In this document: piece after piece, positions 53,799-61,626 of the stretch
How positions within the stretch are numbered: the first letter of the stretch is position 1
Layout: each line of letters starts with the position of its first letter
Source of the DNA: Planctomyces sp.
GTDB lineage: Bacteria; Planctomycetota; Planctomycetia; Planctomycetales; Planctomycetaceae
Length of the DNA stretch: 61,626 nucleotides
Reading direction: 5' to 3'
Assembly: GCA_016795105.1 (NCBI GenBank)
Contig: JAEUIH010000045.1
Coordinates: 1 to 61,626 of the forward strand
Notes under the pieces: generated by a model
Told to the model about the DNA's origin: nothing
The model's database searches: none
The model's input: the letters and a program-made list of their open reading frames with translations, nothing else
Position numbers and translations under genes: made by a program

Positions 53799-55178
53799 AT
53801 GAACGAACAGCCCGTCGTCCAGTATTCGTCGAAAACCGACGTGGGAATGCGGCGATCGGCAAATCAGGACTCGCTCCAGATCCGAATGTGTTCGGGTTTT
53901 GAAGAGTGGCAGAAATGCGGGTATCTGTTTGTCGTTGCAGACGGTATGGGCGGTCATTCGGTTGGCGATCTGGCCAGCAAAGAAGCTGTTGAAGCGCTTG
54001 TTCAGAATTACTTTCGTCTCGATGCTGAAGACGTACTGGCTCGCATGCAGCGATCAGTGGCGGGTGCAAATCGGGCAGTGCATGAGAAGGGGCGTCAGAA
54101 CCCCGAATTCTCTGATATGGGCACCACATGCAGTGCGCTCAGCCTGTCTGAGAGGGGTGCGATTATTGGCCATGTCGGAGACAGTCGCGTATACCTGATC
54201 CGCAACGCACAGATTGCACAGCTGACATTTGATCACAGTCTTCAGTGGGAGATGATTCGGCTGGGACGGGCCACCGCCAAAAACGTGGATTTGTTTCATC
54301 CACGAAATGTGATCACCCGATGTCTCGGACCTGACCCAAATGTCCGTGTCGACCTCGAAGGACCGTTCCAGGTCGTTCCTGGAGATCGATTCCTCCTCTG
54401 TTCAGACGGGCTCACGAATCACGTTTCGGACTCGGAAATCGGACAGATTGCCGGCTCACTTCCTCCGACTGACGCTGCCAAGCTTCTGATTAACCTCGCC
54501 AACTGTCGAGGTGGCTCCGACAACACAACCGTGGTTGTTGTGCAGGTTGACGATTATCCAATTCAGCCGGAAGGCACCCTGAATCCATTGATGGATCGAT
54601 CAAGGTTGCTTGACCAGACGATCGTGGATGTCCCCCTGAAGTCATCTGCATCAAGCCGTGCGGCATTGCTGTTCACGATGGCCTCCGCCGCTTTTGGGAT
54701 TTCGTTCTTTGCACTTGGACGACCAGTTGCAGGTGCCATCCTTTGCCTGACCGCCTTTGCCTCGGCACTGTTCGATCTGTTTGTGCTGAGACCGGCTCGA
54801 TTTCGAGGAATGACCCTGGATACAACGCAGAAGCCCGTCTCAGACACAGACAAAGACGACATCGACCTCGTCGTGAACCATGGTGCCGCCAATGAAGGCG
54901 AAGGTCTGCCACTGAATTCACCTTACCGGCAAAGTACTGCCGAGCTTCGCGACGGACTTCTGGACCATTTGGCGGAAATACAGGGTGAGTTGGTACAGGC
55001 GGCGCGGGACAGTGGCTGGAATGTGGACTTTGACAACCTGACCAGCCTGAGCCGCCAGGCTGTAGCCTCTCAACAGGCAGGCAAGCGAGAGCGATCCATC
55101 ACATTCCGAGCACGAGCGATCGATTTGTTGATGAAGGAGCTATATGCTCGAAAACCGCAGAACAGGTCGCATCCCTGA
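53799..55178 (+). CDS. PP2C-type Ser/Thr protein phosphatase with membrane segments (459 aa)
   Basis: Metal-dependent phosphatase that would reverse Ser/Thr kinase action. Motifs in order: DVGMRRSANQDS, VVADGMGGHSVGD, MGTTCSAL, GHVGDSRVYLI, LCSDGLTNHVSD and GGSDNTTVVVV, so all metal-binding aspartates are present. After the catalytic domain (about 1-250) two hydrophobic segments follow (LLFTMASAAFGISFFALG and AGAILCLTAFASALFDLFVL). Then a cytoplasmic helical tail. The frame is open to GTG 53700, which also has a fair ribosome site (GAAGG), so the start is uncertain; ATG 53799 fits family alignment. The histidine kinase follows 126 bp on. Confidence 0.93.
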   Translation: MNEQPVVQYSSKTDVGMRRSANQDSLQIRMCSGFEEWQKCGYLFVVADGMGGHSVGDLASKEAVEALVQNYFRLDAEDVLARMQRSVAGANRAVHEKGRQNPEFSDMGTTCSALSLSERGAIIGHVGDSRVYLIRNAQIAQLTFDHSLQWEMIRLGRATAKNVDLFHPRNVITRCLGPDPNVRVDLEGPFQVVPGDRFLLCSDGLTNHVSDSEIGQIAGSLPPTDAAKLLINLANCRGGSDNTTVVVVQVDDYPIQPEGTLNPLMDRSRLLDQTIVDVPLKSSASSRAALLFTMASAAFGISFFALGRPVAGAILCLTAFASALFDLFVLRPARFRGMTLDTTQKPVSDTDKDDIDLVVNHGAANEGEGLPLNSPYRQSTAELRDGLLDHLAEIQGELVQAARDSGWNVDFDNLTSLSRQAVASQQAGKRERSITFRARAIDLLMKELYARKPQNRSHP

Positions 55179-55304
55179 GAAAATCCGGGAAACGCTGTCG
55201 AGCCGGCAGTTTCTGCCGATTTCCGGTCTGTTCGAAGATTCAGGTTTCCGCTAAATTTCGGAAAAAGCTGAATTTCTGTTTGAGCAGTGGGCAGGGAGGT
55301 CCGC

Positions 55305-56891
55305 GTGTTTCTTGTTCGCACCATACGCCGCCGCATGGTGTCAGGGTTTGCAATAGCCCTGGTCCTGATGCTGGTCCTTTCCGGCGCTGGAATTATGGGG
55401 CTGATCTGGCATCAGGAAGCCGTCAGTGAGCTTGCCTTTGTGCTCTATGAAAGCCCGAATCGCGACCAGCTCAGTAAATCACTGAACGAAGTTGGACTTG
55501 AACTCTTTCAGGCAGGCAGCCTGCGTGAGCCTCAGGAAGTCTCTCGGCTCCAATCTGTCTTTCGAAATCGCATCAATAGCGCGATGGAAGAACTCAGTAC
55601 ATTCCGCGAACGGGTGGAACAGCTTCAGCAGACCCCGCAGCTCCTGCAGCAAAGAAATCATGTTCTTGGGCGACTGGATGTGATTTCCGCCGAACTTGGC
55701 CGGATGTTTTCGCTCAGCCAGCAACTGAAACCCATCCAGAACGAGGCCGAGCAGCGTCACTTTGAAGCAGTGCGAACCGCCACCATGATGTCAATCGTTC
55801 GAACTCAACGACTGCTGGACAACCTGCCTGCATATCACGAGCACCAGCATTGGATTCAGCTCTCCCTTGCAAAAGAGCGAAAGCGATCTGAAACACTGTT
55901 GAAGTTCATCGTGATCGCAACAGTATCCACGATTGCGATCTTTGCCGGCACAATTGTACTTGGTTTTCGCTGGATCTCCGTTCCGCTCAGAACTGTCGCC
56001 AAAGGGGCAATTCGAATTGCGAATGGGGACACATCGTATCGACTTCAGTCATGTTCCCGATGGCAGGACGAGTTCACAGATCTGGTGCGGGGTGTGAACT
56101 ACATGGCCGACCGATTTGAGCAGGCTGAGCAGGAACTTCAGGCGAAGGTCGCTGAACGGAGCGAGCAGCTGGTTCGGTCTCAGAGACTTGTCAATGTCGG
56201 CTTTCTGGCTGCCGGTGTCGCTCATGAAGTGAATAATCCACTGTCTGCGATCTCTCTGGCAGCCGATTCGCTTCAGATGCGGCTGTATGACTGCATTGAT
56301 CTGAACTCACAGGACGGTAAAGAAATCATGGAGCGAGTCTCTATGATTCGCAGCGAATCCCGACGATGCGGTGAAATCACCCGCCGCCTCCTCGATTTCT
56401 CCCGAGGCGGCGAAAAAGGGGAGAAAACACCAGATGATCTTGTGCGAATCATTCGCGAAGTCCTGATCATGGTGCGGCATCTGGGCCGCTTTGGAAATCG
56501 GACAGTGGAATTCGACCGGATGGAACCGCTGATGGTTGAAGTCAACTCCGCTCAGATGAAGCAGGTGATTCTGAATGTCGTGGCGAACTCCCTGCAGGCC
56601 ACGAAAGACGGTGGCCATGTCCGAATTGAGGTGACGGAGCAGCTGGATTCGGTCAACATCATCATCACGGACAACGGCTGCGGAATGGACGCCGAAACGC
56701 TCCACCACATCTTTGACCCATTTTTCTCGACCAAGGAAACCGGGCAGGGCACTGGACTGGGTCTGAGCATTACCCACAGGATTGTGGAGGATCACGCCGG
56801 TACAATCGTTCCATCCAGTCCGGGGCCGGGTCTTGGGAGCACTTTTCGTATTCGGCTGCCCAGGCGACAGATGGCCGCGGCGGCCGCATGA
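55305..56891 (+). CDS. Membrane-bound sensor histidine kinase with HAMP domain (528 aa)
   Basis: The first helix is at about 13-36 (GFAIALVLMLVLSGAGIMGLIW). A helical sensor section with Gln/Leu heptads follows, then a second helix (IVIATVSTIAIFAGTIVLGF) and HAMP (about 218-270). The H-box is GVAHEVNNPLSAISLAADSL with the phosphorylated histidine. The N-box is NVVANSLQATKDGG, G1 is DNGCGMD, F is FDPFFSTK and G2 is GQGTGLGLSI. It is complete and HisKA/NtrB-like in the H-box. There is no receiver partner beside it. The start is GTG 55305 because GGGAGG lies 4-5 bases upstream; an open GTG 18 bases earlier has no such site. Confidence 0.94.
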   Translation: MFLVRTIRRRMVSGFAIALVLMLVLSGAGIMGLIWHQEAVSELAFVLYESPNRDQLSKSLNEVGLELFQAGSLREPQEVSRLQSVFRNRINSAMEELSTFRERVEQLQQTPQLLQQRNHVLGRLDVISAELGRMFSLSQQLKPIQNEAEQRHFEAVRTATMMSIVRTQRLLDNLPAYHEHQHWIQLSLAKERKRSETLLKFIVIATVSTIAIFAGTIVLGFRWISVPLRTVAKGAIRIANGDTSYRLQSCSRWQDEFTDLVRGVNYMADRFEQAEQELQAKVAERSEQLVRSQRLVNVGFLAAGVAHEVNNPLSAISLAADSLQMRLYDCIDLNSQDGKEIMERVSMIRSESRRCGEITRRLLDFSRGGEKGEKTPDDLVRIIREVLIMVRHLGRFGNRTVEFDRMEPLMVEVNSAQMKQVILNVVANSLQATKDGGHVRIEVTEQLDSVNIIITDNGCGMDAETLHHIFDPFFSTKETGQGTGLGLSITHRIVEDHAGTIVPSSPGPGLGSTFRIRLPRRQMAAAAA

Positions 56892-57046
56892 TCGTCGCTA
56901 TCGACGGCTACCAGCGGAGCAACCACGGAATTGCCAAAGATGCTGGCATTCCTCCGGATCCTTAAGATATACTGGCGAACGAAGACCCAGGAGTGGTGAC
57001 CAGAAGCAAACCCTGAGCTGTGAGTGAGATTGGCGGAGACAGGTCA

Positions 57047-57235
57047 ATGGCCGGAAAAGCCCGGAATATCGTGATTGGTTCAATGGGCGTGGCCGGTTTG
57101 ATGGCCCTCTTTGCCGTACTGGACATGGCACTGCAGTTTCCGTTTGGCGCTCAGATGACCCTCGACATCATGTTTCTGCTGGCAGCAGGCCTGGTGATCT
57201 ACATGGGAATTGACTGTCTGAAAGACGCCAAGTAA
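57047..57235 (+). CDS. Small two-helix membrane protein (62 aa)
   Basis: Two hydrophobic stretches (IGSMGVAGLMALFAVLDMAL and IMFLLAAGLVIYMGIDCL), a basic start (MAGKARN) and a short charged tail. No family recognised. GGAG lies 8 bases before ATG 57047, which is why I prefer it over GTG 57020. It follows the histidine kinase by about 155 bp. Small but with a good ribosome site and clear membrane pattern. Confidence 0.72.
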   Translation: MAGKARNIVIGSMGVAGLMALFAVLDMALQFPFGAQMTLDIMFLLAAGLVIYMGIDCLKDAK

Positions 57236-57797
57236 CCTGGAGACTGACAACGCTGCAAAAACTGCCGTTGTCAAGCAGGAAGCCGGAAGCAAAACCGGGT
57301 TACCGCGGGGTACCGAGCTCTCGACGATAAATGAGGAACAACCGATTTGCGCGGAAAAGTCGCATTCAGTTTGTCCAGACTCAATCAAACGAGTTCTCCC
57401 GAGCATCAAAACGGACCTCAATGAGCTCGTAGATTTCCCATCCTTCGGGACCGATACACGTGGACCAAAAAATCGCGCAAGTATTTGGCCCACAAACACC
57501 TTGGGAAACTCAAGCACGCTGATTTCACTCGTCGATAGACCATGCTAGTCCCTCGGACTGCGACCAACATCAACAGAACGGTTATCTGAGGATGTTGTTT
57601 TTAACAGGTACCCAAATCGACTGTGAAGCCTGTTCGAATGTCCGCAAATCTGAGTATCAGCGACCTATGTAAGGTCAGTCAACCCGCCGCAGGTCGAGGG
57701 AGTCGGCAATTGGATGCCGAGCGTTTCTGAAAGTGCGGACGTTTTGAACATCAGGGCGGTCGAAGGAACGATTTCCTTGAGAAGGAGACATTGCGAG
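57236..57797. other. Long intergenic region before the cysteine-rich protein gene
   Basis: About 560 bp without a convincing gene. GGTTACC near 57299 and GGTACC near 57309 are short palindromes. The cysteine-rich gene's promoter and leader must lie here. I see no clear RNA structure. Confidence 0.5.
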
Positions 57798-58991
57798 ATG
57801 AAATGGATGCGAGTGTTCAGTGCTGCTGTTGCACTGTCGGGGATGATGGCTTCAGCTCATGCTGGGCTGTTCGGTTCCGGCGGATGCAAGAGCTGCGGCT
57901 GTGCTGAAGATTGTCAGCCAGCATGTTGTAAACCTACCATTGCTCGTCCGTGTAACACGAATGTGTACACGTACCAGCGGAAGTGCTCAGACATCAAGCC
58001 ACCGTGCTGTGATAGCTGCTGTGCTCCGGATTCATGCTGCGAGCCAGTAACATGCTGTGCTCCAGCTGATGCATGCGGAAACGGCTGCGTCAATGGCAAT
58101 GCATGCGGAAACGCATGTGATCCGGCTTGTGCTGCTCCTGCTGCATGCGGAACCGCATGTGATCCAGGATGCTGTGCTCCAGCTGCATGTGGTCCAGCTT
58201 GTGATCCAGGCTGTGCTGCTCCAGCTGCATGTGGACCAGCATGCGATCCAGGATGTGCTGCTCCAGCCGCCTGCGGAACTGCATGTGATCCAGGATGCTG
58301 TGCCCCAACTGACCCATGTGCAACTGTCTGTGATCCAGGCTGTGCAGCTCCAGCTGCCTGCGGATCAGGCTGTGGCAATGGCAATTGCTGTGGCGAAGGC
58401 TGCTGCTCAAGTGAAGACTGCTGCGAAATTGCGAAGCTGATCTACACTTCAATGACAGCCTGCTACGCTAAGGATCGCCGCAATGCAATCGATGAACTCG
58501 GCGACGAGTACAATTGCTGCTGCAATCCGGAAATCATGAACGCCTTTGTCTATGCTCTGAATGACTCAGACGAACGAGTTCGTGCAAAGGCTGCCGACGA
58601 AATCGGCGACCAGATTCGTAAGAACCGCTGCTGTTGCAGCCCATGTGTTGTTTCTGCTCTGACCTGTGCTCTTGCAGACTGCGATCGAACAGTTCGACGT
58701 CAGGCTGAAGAAGCTCTGGAACTGTGCGGATACGAAGTTGTCGACGGCTGCTGCAACAGCTGCTGCGTCGAAGGTTGTGTTGTAGATGGCTGCACAGCTG
58801 GTGGTTGCACTGCAACCCCGGTTGCTGCTCCAGCTGCTTCTCAGCCACAGCCAACACCATCAACTGAAGCTGTTCCAGCTCCAGCTCCTCCGGAAGACCC
58901 ACAGGCTTACTTCCCATCACGACTGCACAACAACAAGTCGCAGTCAAAGGGTCGCAACAGCCTTGCAGGTCTGTTCGGAATGGCACGATAA
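57798..58991 (+). CDS. Exported cysteine-rich repeat protein with HEAT-like repeats (397 aa)
   Basis: Signal peptide at 1-22 (FSAAVALSGMMASAHA). The mature N-terminal half is packed with cysteine: CKSCGCAEDCQPACCKP, then six tandem 14-residue units of the type ACDPGCAAPAACGP (about 107-190). The middle (about 210-315) has HEAT-like helices with CCC insertions (AIDELGDEYNCCCNPEIMNAFVYALNDSDERVRAKAADEIG). It ends with more Cys clusters, a Pro/Ala stretch and a basic tail (SRLHNNKSQSKGRNSLAGLFG). AAGGAG lies about 10 bases before the ATG. Planctomycete cell walls are known to hold cysteine-rich proteins, so a disulfide-linked envelope component is an inference. A strong terminator follows. Confidence 0.85.
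   Translation: MKWMRVFSAAVALSGMMASAHAGLFGSGGCKSCGCAEDCQPACCKPTIARPCNTNVYTYQRKCSDIKPPCCDSCCAPDSCCEPVTCCAPADACGNGCVNGNACGNACDPACAAPAACGTACDPGCCAPAACGPACDPGCAAPAACGPACDPGCAAPAACGTACDPGCCAPTDPCATVCDPGCAAPAACGSGCGNGNCCGEGCCSSEDCCEIAKLIYTSMTACYAKDRRNAIDELGDEYNCCCNPEIMNAFVYALNDSDERVRAKAADEIGDQIRKNRCCCSPCVVSALTCALADCDRTVRRQAEEALELCGYEVVDGCCNSCCVEGCVVDGCTAGGCTATPVAAPAASQPQPTPSTEAVPAPAPPEDPQAYFPSRLHNNKSQSKGRNSLAGLFGMAR
58116..58370 (+). repeat. 42-bp coding tandem repeat in the cysteine-rich gene
   Basis: Six copies of about 42 bp (14 codons), each with GCATGTGATCCAGG near the start and GCTCCAGCTGCATG near the end. Copies are similar enough at DNA level to recombine, so unit number may vary between strains. 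The antisense frame (57914-58384) is an artefact of this repeat. Confidence 0.85.
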
Positions 58992-59060
58992 TTACGACTT
59001 GAGGCGGGACCACGCATCTCACTGATGCAAGGACTGCCAGGCTGAAACTCAGAAACGCAG

Positions 59061-59096
59061 CGGCTTCCAGGAGTTTTCCTGGAAGCCGTTTTTGTT
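59061..59096 (+). terminator. Strong rho-independent terminator
   Basis: CGGCTTCCAGGA (59061-59072) pairs perfectly with TCCTGGAAGCCG (59077-59088) around a four-base loop, then TTTTTGTTTTTT. It ends the cysteine-rich protein gene and separates it from the glycosyltransferase-like gene. Confidence 0.95.
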
Positions 59097-59198
59097 TTTT
59101 GGCATTTCAAGTTGGTTTCCGGAACCGTTCGGGACGTAAATTGCATCAGCCAATCACGTTGCCCCCACTGGTCACCCTGTTCGCTTAATGCTGACGAC

Positions 59199-61481
59199 AT
59201 GCCTTCTTCTCAGTCCCCGGATCACAAATCGCGACTCCCGCTGCTGCTCGTCGCCGCTGCTGTCTGGATCGCTGGATTTCTCTGGGTCTTCTTCCGGCAA
59301 CAGTTCCCCAACAACCCTCAGTTCCATAGGAGCGATGTCTGGGGTGAGCTCGCCGACGAACTACTTGCCGGCTTTCAGTCTGATATTCCGGGAACTCCTC
59401 CCGTCTGGACAAAACAGGGACTACAGGATCGACTGCCTCCAGTCCTGCAGGCTGCAATGCTGCTGATTGCGGCCTGGGGAGCAGGCTCCGCCGCGACACG
59501 CCTCCTGTGCACGAAAATTGTTCTGGCTCGTTCCGAACAAATCGTGTTTCAATTCGGGTCAGGTCTCTCCCTGATCGCGACGTGGATTGTGTTCTGCGGT
59601 CTTTGCGGATGGCTCAACCCCGTTTTGATTCTGAGCCCAGGTGCCGCTGCGTTCCTCCTGGTCCTCACACGAAAGCGATCCGATTCGAATCTCCACAATC
59701 CAATTGTGCATATCCCTGCTCGTGAGCTGAAATGGACTCGCGCACATACCCTGATCTTAACGACGGTCATGTTGCCGTTTGCCGCATATCTCCTCCTGGG
59801 AAGCCTGACCCCTTCTTCCGATTTCGATGTCCGGGAGTATCACCTTCAGGGACCCAAAGAATGGTTTCAGGCCGGGCGAATCTTCTTTCTTCGCCATAAT
59901 GTCTATACCAGCTTTCCATTCCTGTCTGAAATGCTCAGCCTCGGAGGCATGGTGCTCACGAACGACGCTCGACAGGGAGCATTGACTGGTCAGTTTGTAC
60001 TGGCAACATTTGGCCTGCTCACAACGCTTGCCGTTTACTGTATCGCTCGCCGAATCGGCGGAACATCTGTGGCTCTTCTTGCGGCACTCATTCACTTGAC
60101 CACACCGTGGACCCTGAGAATCTCCATCATCGCGCTCGCTGAAGGCGCGCTGACCTTCTACGGTGCTGCAACAATGCTCTGCCTGATCATCCTGCTGTCA
60201 CGATCCGCCAACGACCAGCCCCGGAATTCAATTGACAAGTCCGGTGAATCGCAGCCTGAGTCTGTCGTGGATGCACTGAGTCCTGCGTTCTTTGGACTGT
60301 TGGGACTGCTCGCGGGAAGCTGCATGGCCTGCAAGTATACGGGCCTGATCTCTGTTGCAATTCCTTCAGTTGCCCTCGTCGCCTGGAGCAAACGACGGAT
60401 CCTGCTGCCATCGCAGGAGGCAAAGCACTTCAAAGCTCTCCTGGCACAGGCGGCATTCTTCACAGGTGGTTTCCTGTTGATCACTGGTCCGTGGCTCGGA
60501 AGAAATCTCTTTGATACTGGAAATCCCGTCTATCCTCTTGCGGATTCGATTTTCCAAAGCCCCGAATGGAATCAGGAGATTTCTGTTCGATGGAAGCCGG
60601 CTCACGCTCCGAACGAGCACAATGTGCAGAATCTCCCACGACACTTCATGGACTTCGCAGTCCGAAACGACTGGACCAGCGGTCTGCTGTTCGCCCTGTT
60701 TTTTCCGGGACTGCTGTATGTTCGCAGATCACCGGCACTTGCAGCAGTAACGTTGATGGCTGCATGGCATTTCTTCACCTGGTGGGCTTTTACTCACCGA
60801 ATCGATCGGTTCTGGGTCCCCGCAATTCCATTCGTAGCGGTGACTGGCGCAATGGCATGGAATCTCTCACGGGACGTCCGCTGGCGCTGGTTTCTGATTT
60901 GCGCTGTTGTTATTTCCACCGTCTATAACATTCAGTTTTGTCGTTTGCCACTGATTGGATTTCACTCTCGCCTGATGCCTCTTGCGAAAGCCGATCGTGA
61001 GGTTATTCGCAGCGACTTCCAGTCTCTCAATCAAAGCCTGCCTGCAAACTCTCGTGTCCTGATGGTCGGAGAAGCCGAGGTCTTCGATGTGACGTTTCCT
61101 GTCGTCTACAATACCGTGTTTGATGACAGCATCTTTGAACAGTGGTGTGCTGATCCGTCGAATCCGAACGGACTTCGGTCTGCGGACGATATTCGTGCCA
61201 TTCTGAATCGCGAGCACATTACCCATGTCTTCGTTAACTGGAATGAGATTCTGCGTTACCGGCTGCCTGGATCGTATGGTTATACTCCCTGGGTCCAGCC
61301 TTCACGATTTCGGCAGCTCACCGAGGCTGGCGTCCTTGCTGATCCACAGTTGCTCTCCGTCAGGTCCTGGTCAGAAATGACGGAACAGGAAAGGGAAACT
61401 GTCATGTCCTGGGATGAACATGAACTGCTCCGGTCTCAACCAGATAAGCTCGGCACAATCTGGCTTTTCGAGGTCCACTGA
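59199..61481 (+). CDS. Polytopic GT39/GT83-type glycosyltransferase-like membrane protein (760 aa)
   Basis: About twelve hydrophobic segments, first LLLVAAAVWIAGFLWVFF. The loop after the early helices reads SDFDVREYHLQGPKEWFQAG, with an acid near the start and a YH, as in dolichol/undecaprenyl-linked mannosyl- and arabinosyltransferases, whose catalytic aspartates sit in this loop. The C-terminal 150 residues form a soluble periplasmic domain (SLNQSLPANSRVLMVGEAEVFDVTFP). This is a planctomycete-type uncharacterised member; sugar and acceptor are unknown. ATG 59199 is chosen; the frame is open to 59112 but overlaps the terminator region, and the extension is not membrane-like. Confidence 0.82.
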   Translation: MPSSQSPDHKSRLPLLLVAAAVWIAGFLWVFFRQQFPNNPQFHRSDVWGELADELLAGFQSDIPGTPPVWTKQGLQDRLPPVLQAAMLLIAAWGAGSAATRLLCTKIVLARSEQIVFQFGSGLSLIATWIVFCGLCGWLNPVLILSPGAAAFLLVLTRKRSDSNLHNPIVHIPARELKWTRAHTLILTTVMLPFAAYLLLGSLTPSSDFDVREYHLQGPKEWFQAGRIFFLRHNVYTSFPFLSEMLSLGGMVLTNDARQGALTGQFVLATFGLLTTLAVYCIARRIGGTSVALLAALIHLTTPWTLRISIIALAEGALTFYGAATMLCLIILLSRSANDQPRNSIDKSGESQPESVVDALSPAFFGLLGLLAGSCMACKYTGLISVAIPSVALVAWSKRRILLPSQEAKHFKALLAQAAFFTGGFLLITGPWLGRNLFDTGNPVYPLADSIFQSPEWNQEISVRWKPAHAPNEHNVQNLPRHFMDFAVRNDWTSGLLFALFFPGLLYVRRSPALAAVTLMAAWHFFTWWAFTHRIDRFWVPAIPFVAVTGAMAWNLSRDVRWRWFLICAVVISTVYNIQFCRLPLIGFHSRLMPLAKADREVIRSDFQSLNQSLPANSRVLMVGEAEVFDVTFPVVYNTVFDDSIFEQWCADPSNPNGLRSADDIRAILNREHITHVFVNWNEILRYRLPGSYGYTPWVQPSRFRQLTEAGVLADPQLLSVRSWSEMTEQERETVMSWDEHELLRSQPDKLGTIWLFEVH

Positions 61482-61502
61482 TCCACCAGTTTAACGGCCG
61501 CC

Positions 61503-61626
61503 GCAGGCGTCTGCGCATGCGTTTAGCGGCGAGCCGCAGGCGTCAGTACGCCAGTCTTACGGCAAACCGCAGGTATGATCTTGCTTCGACGCCTGCGGCT
61601 TGCCGCTAAACGGCGCAGACGCCTGC
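61503..61626. repeat. Large palindromic repeat with GTTTAGCGGC arms, cut by the window end
   Basis: Left arm 61503-61544 (key part GCGTTTAGCGGCGAGCCGCA) and right arm 61588-61626 (key part TTGCCGCTAAACGGCGCAGA) are reverse complements over about 40 bp with one small insertion, separated by about 43 bp that also contain a partial CCGCAGG motif. GTTTAGCGGCRAGCCGCAGGC sequences recur in planctomycete genomes as intergenic repeats (from memory). It may continue beyond the window. Confidence 0.88.

Noticed and set aside
57914-58384. Minus-strand 156-codon Gly/Ala/His repeat protein
   Set aside because: Mirror of the 42-bp coding repeat in the cysteine-rich gene.

Overview
The window is a piece of a planctomycete chromosome (phylum Planctomycetota, probably order Planctomycetales). 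The evidence is family content: a paralogue of the planctomycete cytochrome/DUF1549/DUF1553 protein next to a DUF1501 protein, three Cys-type sulfatases, a giant Ser/Thr kinase with WD40 repeats, an ECF sigma factor next to a kinase with a zinc-finger-like N-terminus, and several large exported proteins with no recognisable family. No rRNA, tRNA, integrase or transposase gene was seen.

Layout. 1-8495: two clusters of a 69-70 bp composite repeat bracket a two-gene minus-strand operon. Its products are a soluble protein with a CorA-like membrane tail and a 2042-residue kinase with an N-terminal HEPN-like RNxxxH motif, one membrane segment and a long WD40 region. This is the best candidate here for an undescribed system. 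8489-15638: a small HExxH zincin, a lipoprotein, a TPR-AAA ATPase translationally coupled to a TPR membrane protein, a tiny exported protein and an STN-like exported protein. 15629-20758: unknown large protein, DedA protein, M50 protease, unknown membrane protein. 20902-22842: mutL.

22878-30761: a plus-strand run of sulfatase, FG-GAP/alpha-beta hydrolase fusion, PSCyt/DUF1549/DUF1553 protein and DUF1501 protein, followed by a P1B-4 metal ATPase. A second locus at 37753-42671 has two divergent sulfatases and a GH43 enzyme. Together they suggest breakdown of sulfated polysaccharides. Between them lie an ECF sigma factor, its neighbouring kinase and an acidic exported protein.

42827-45060: a TadE / von Willebrand / TadE trio without any Tad secretion machinery. 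45266-49951: an exported helical protein, a sulfatase-fold-like protein lacking the active site, a CoA-disulfide-reductase/rhodanese fusion and a DUF486 protein. 49953-52787: tgt and purA, divergent. 53171-57235: phospho-signalling genes (LuxR-type HTH, PP2C phosphatase, HAMP histidine kinase, small membrane protein). 57798-61481: a cysteine-rich repeat protein with HEAT-like repeats, then a polytopic glycosyltransferase-like protein. The window ends inside a large palindromic repeat.

All functional calls come from reading motifs in the translated sequence; no database search was run.
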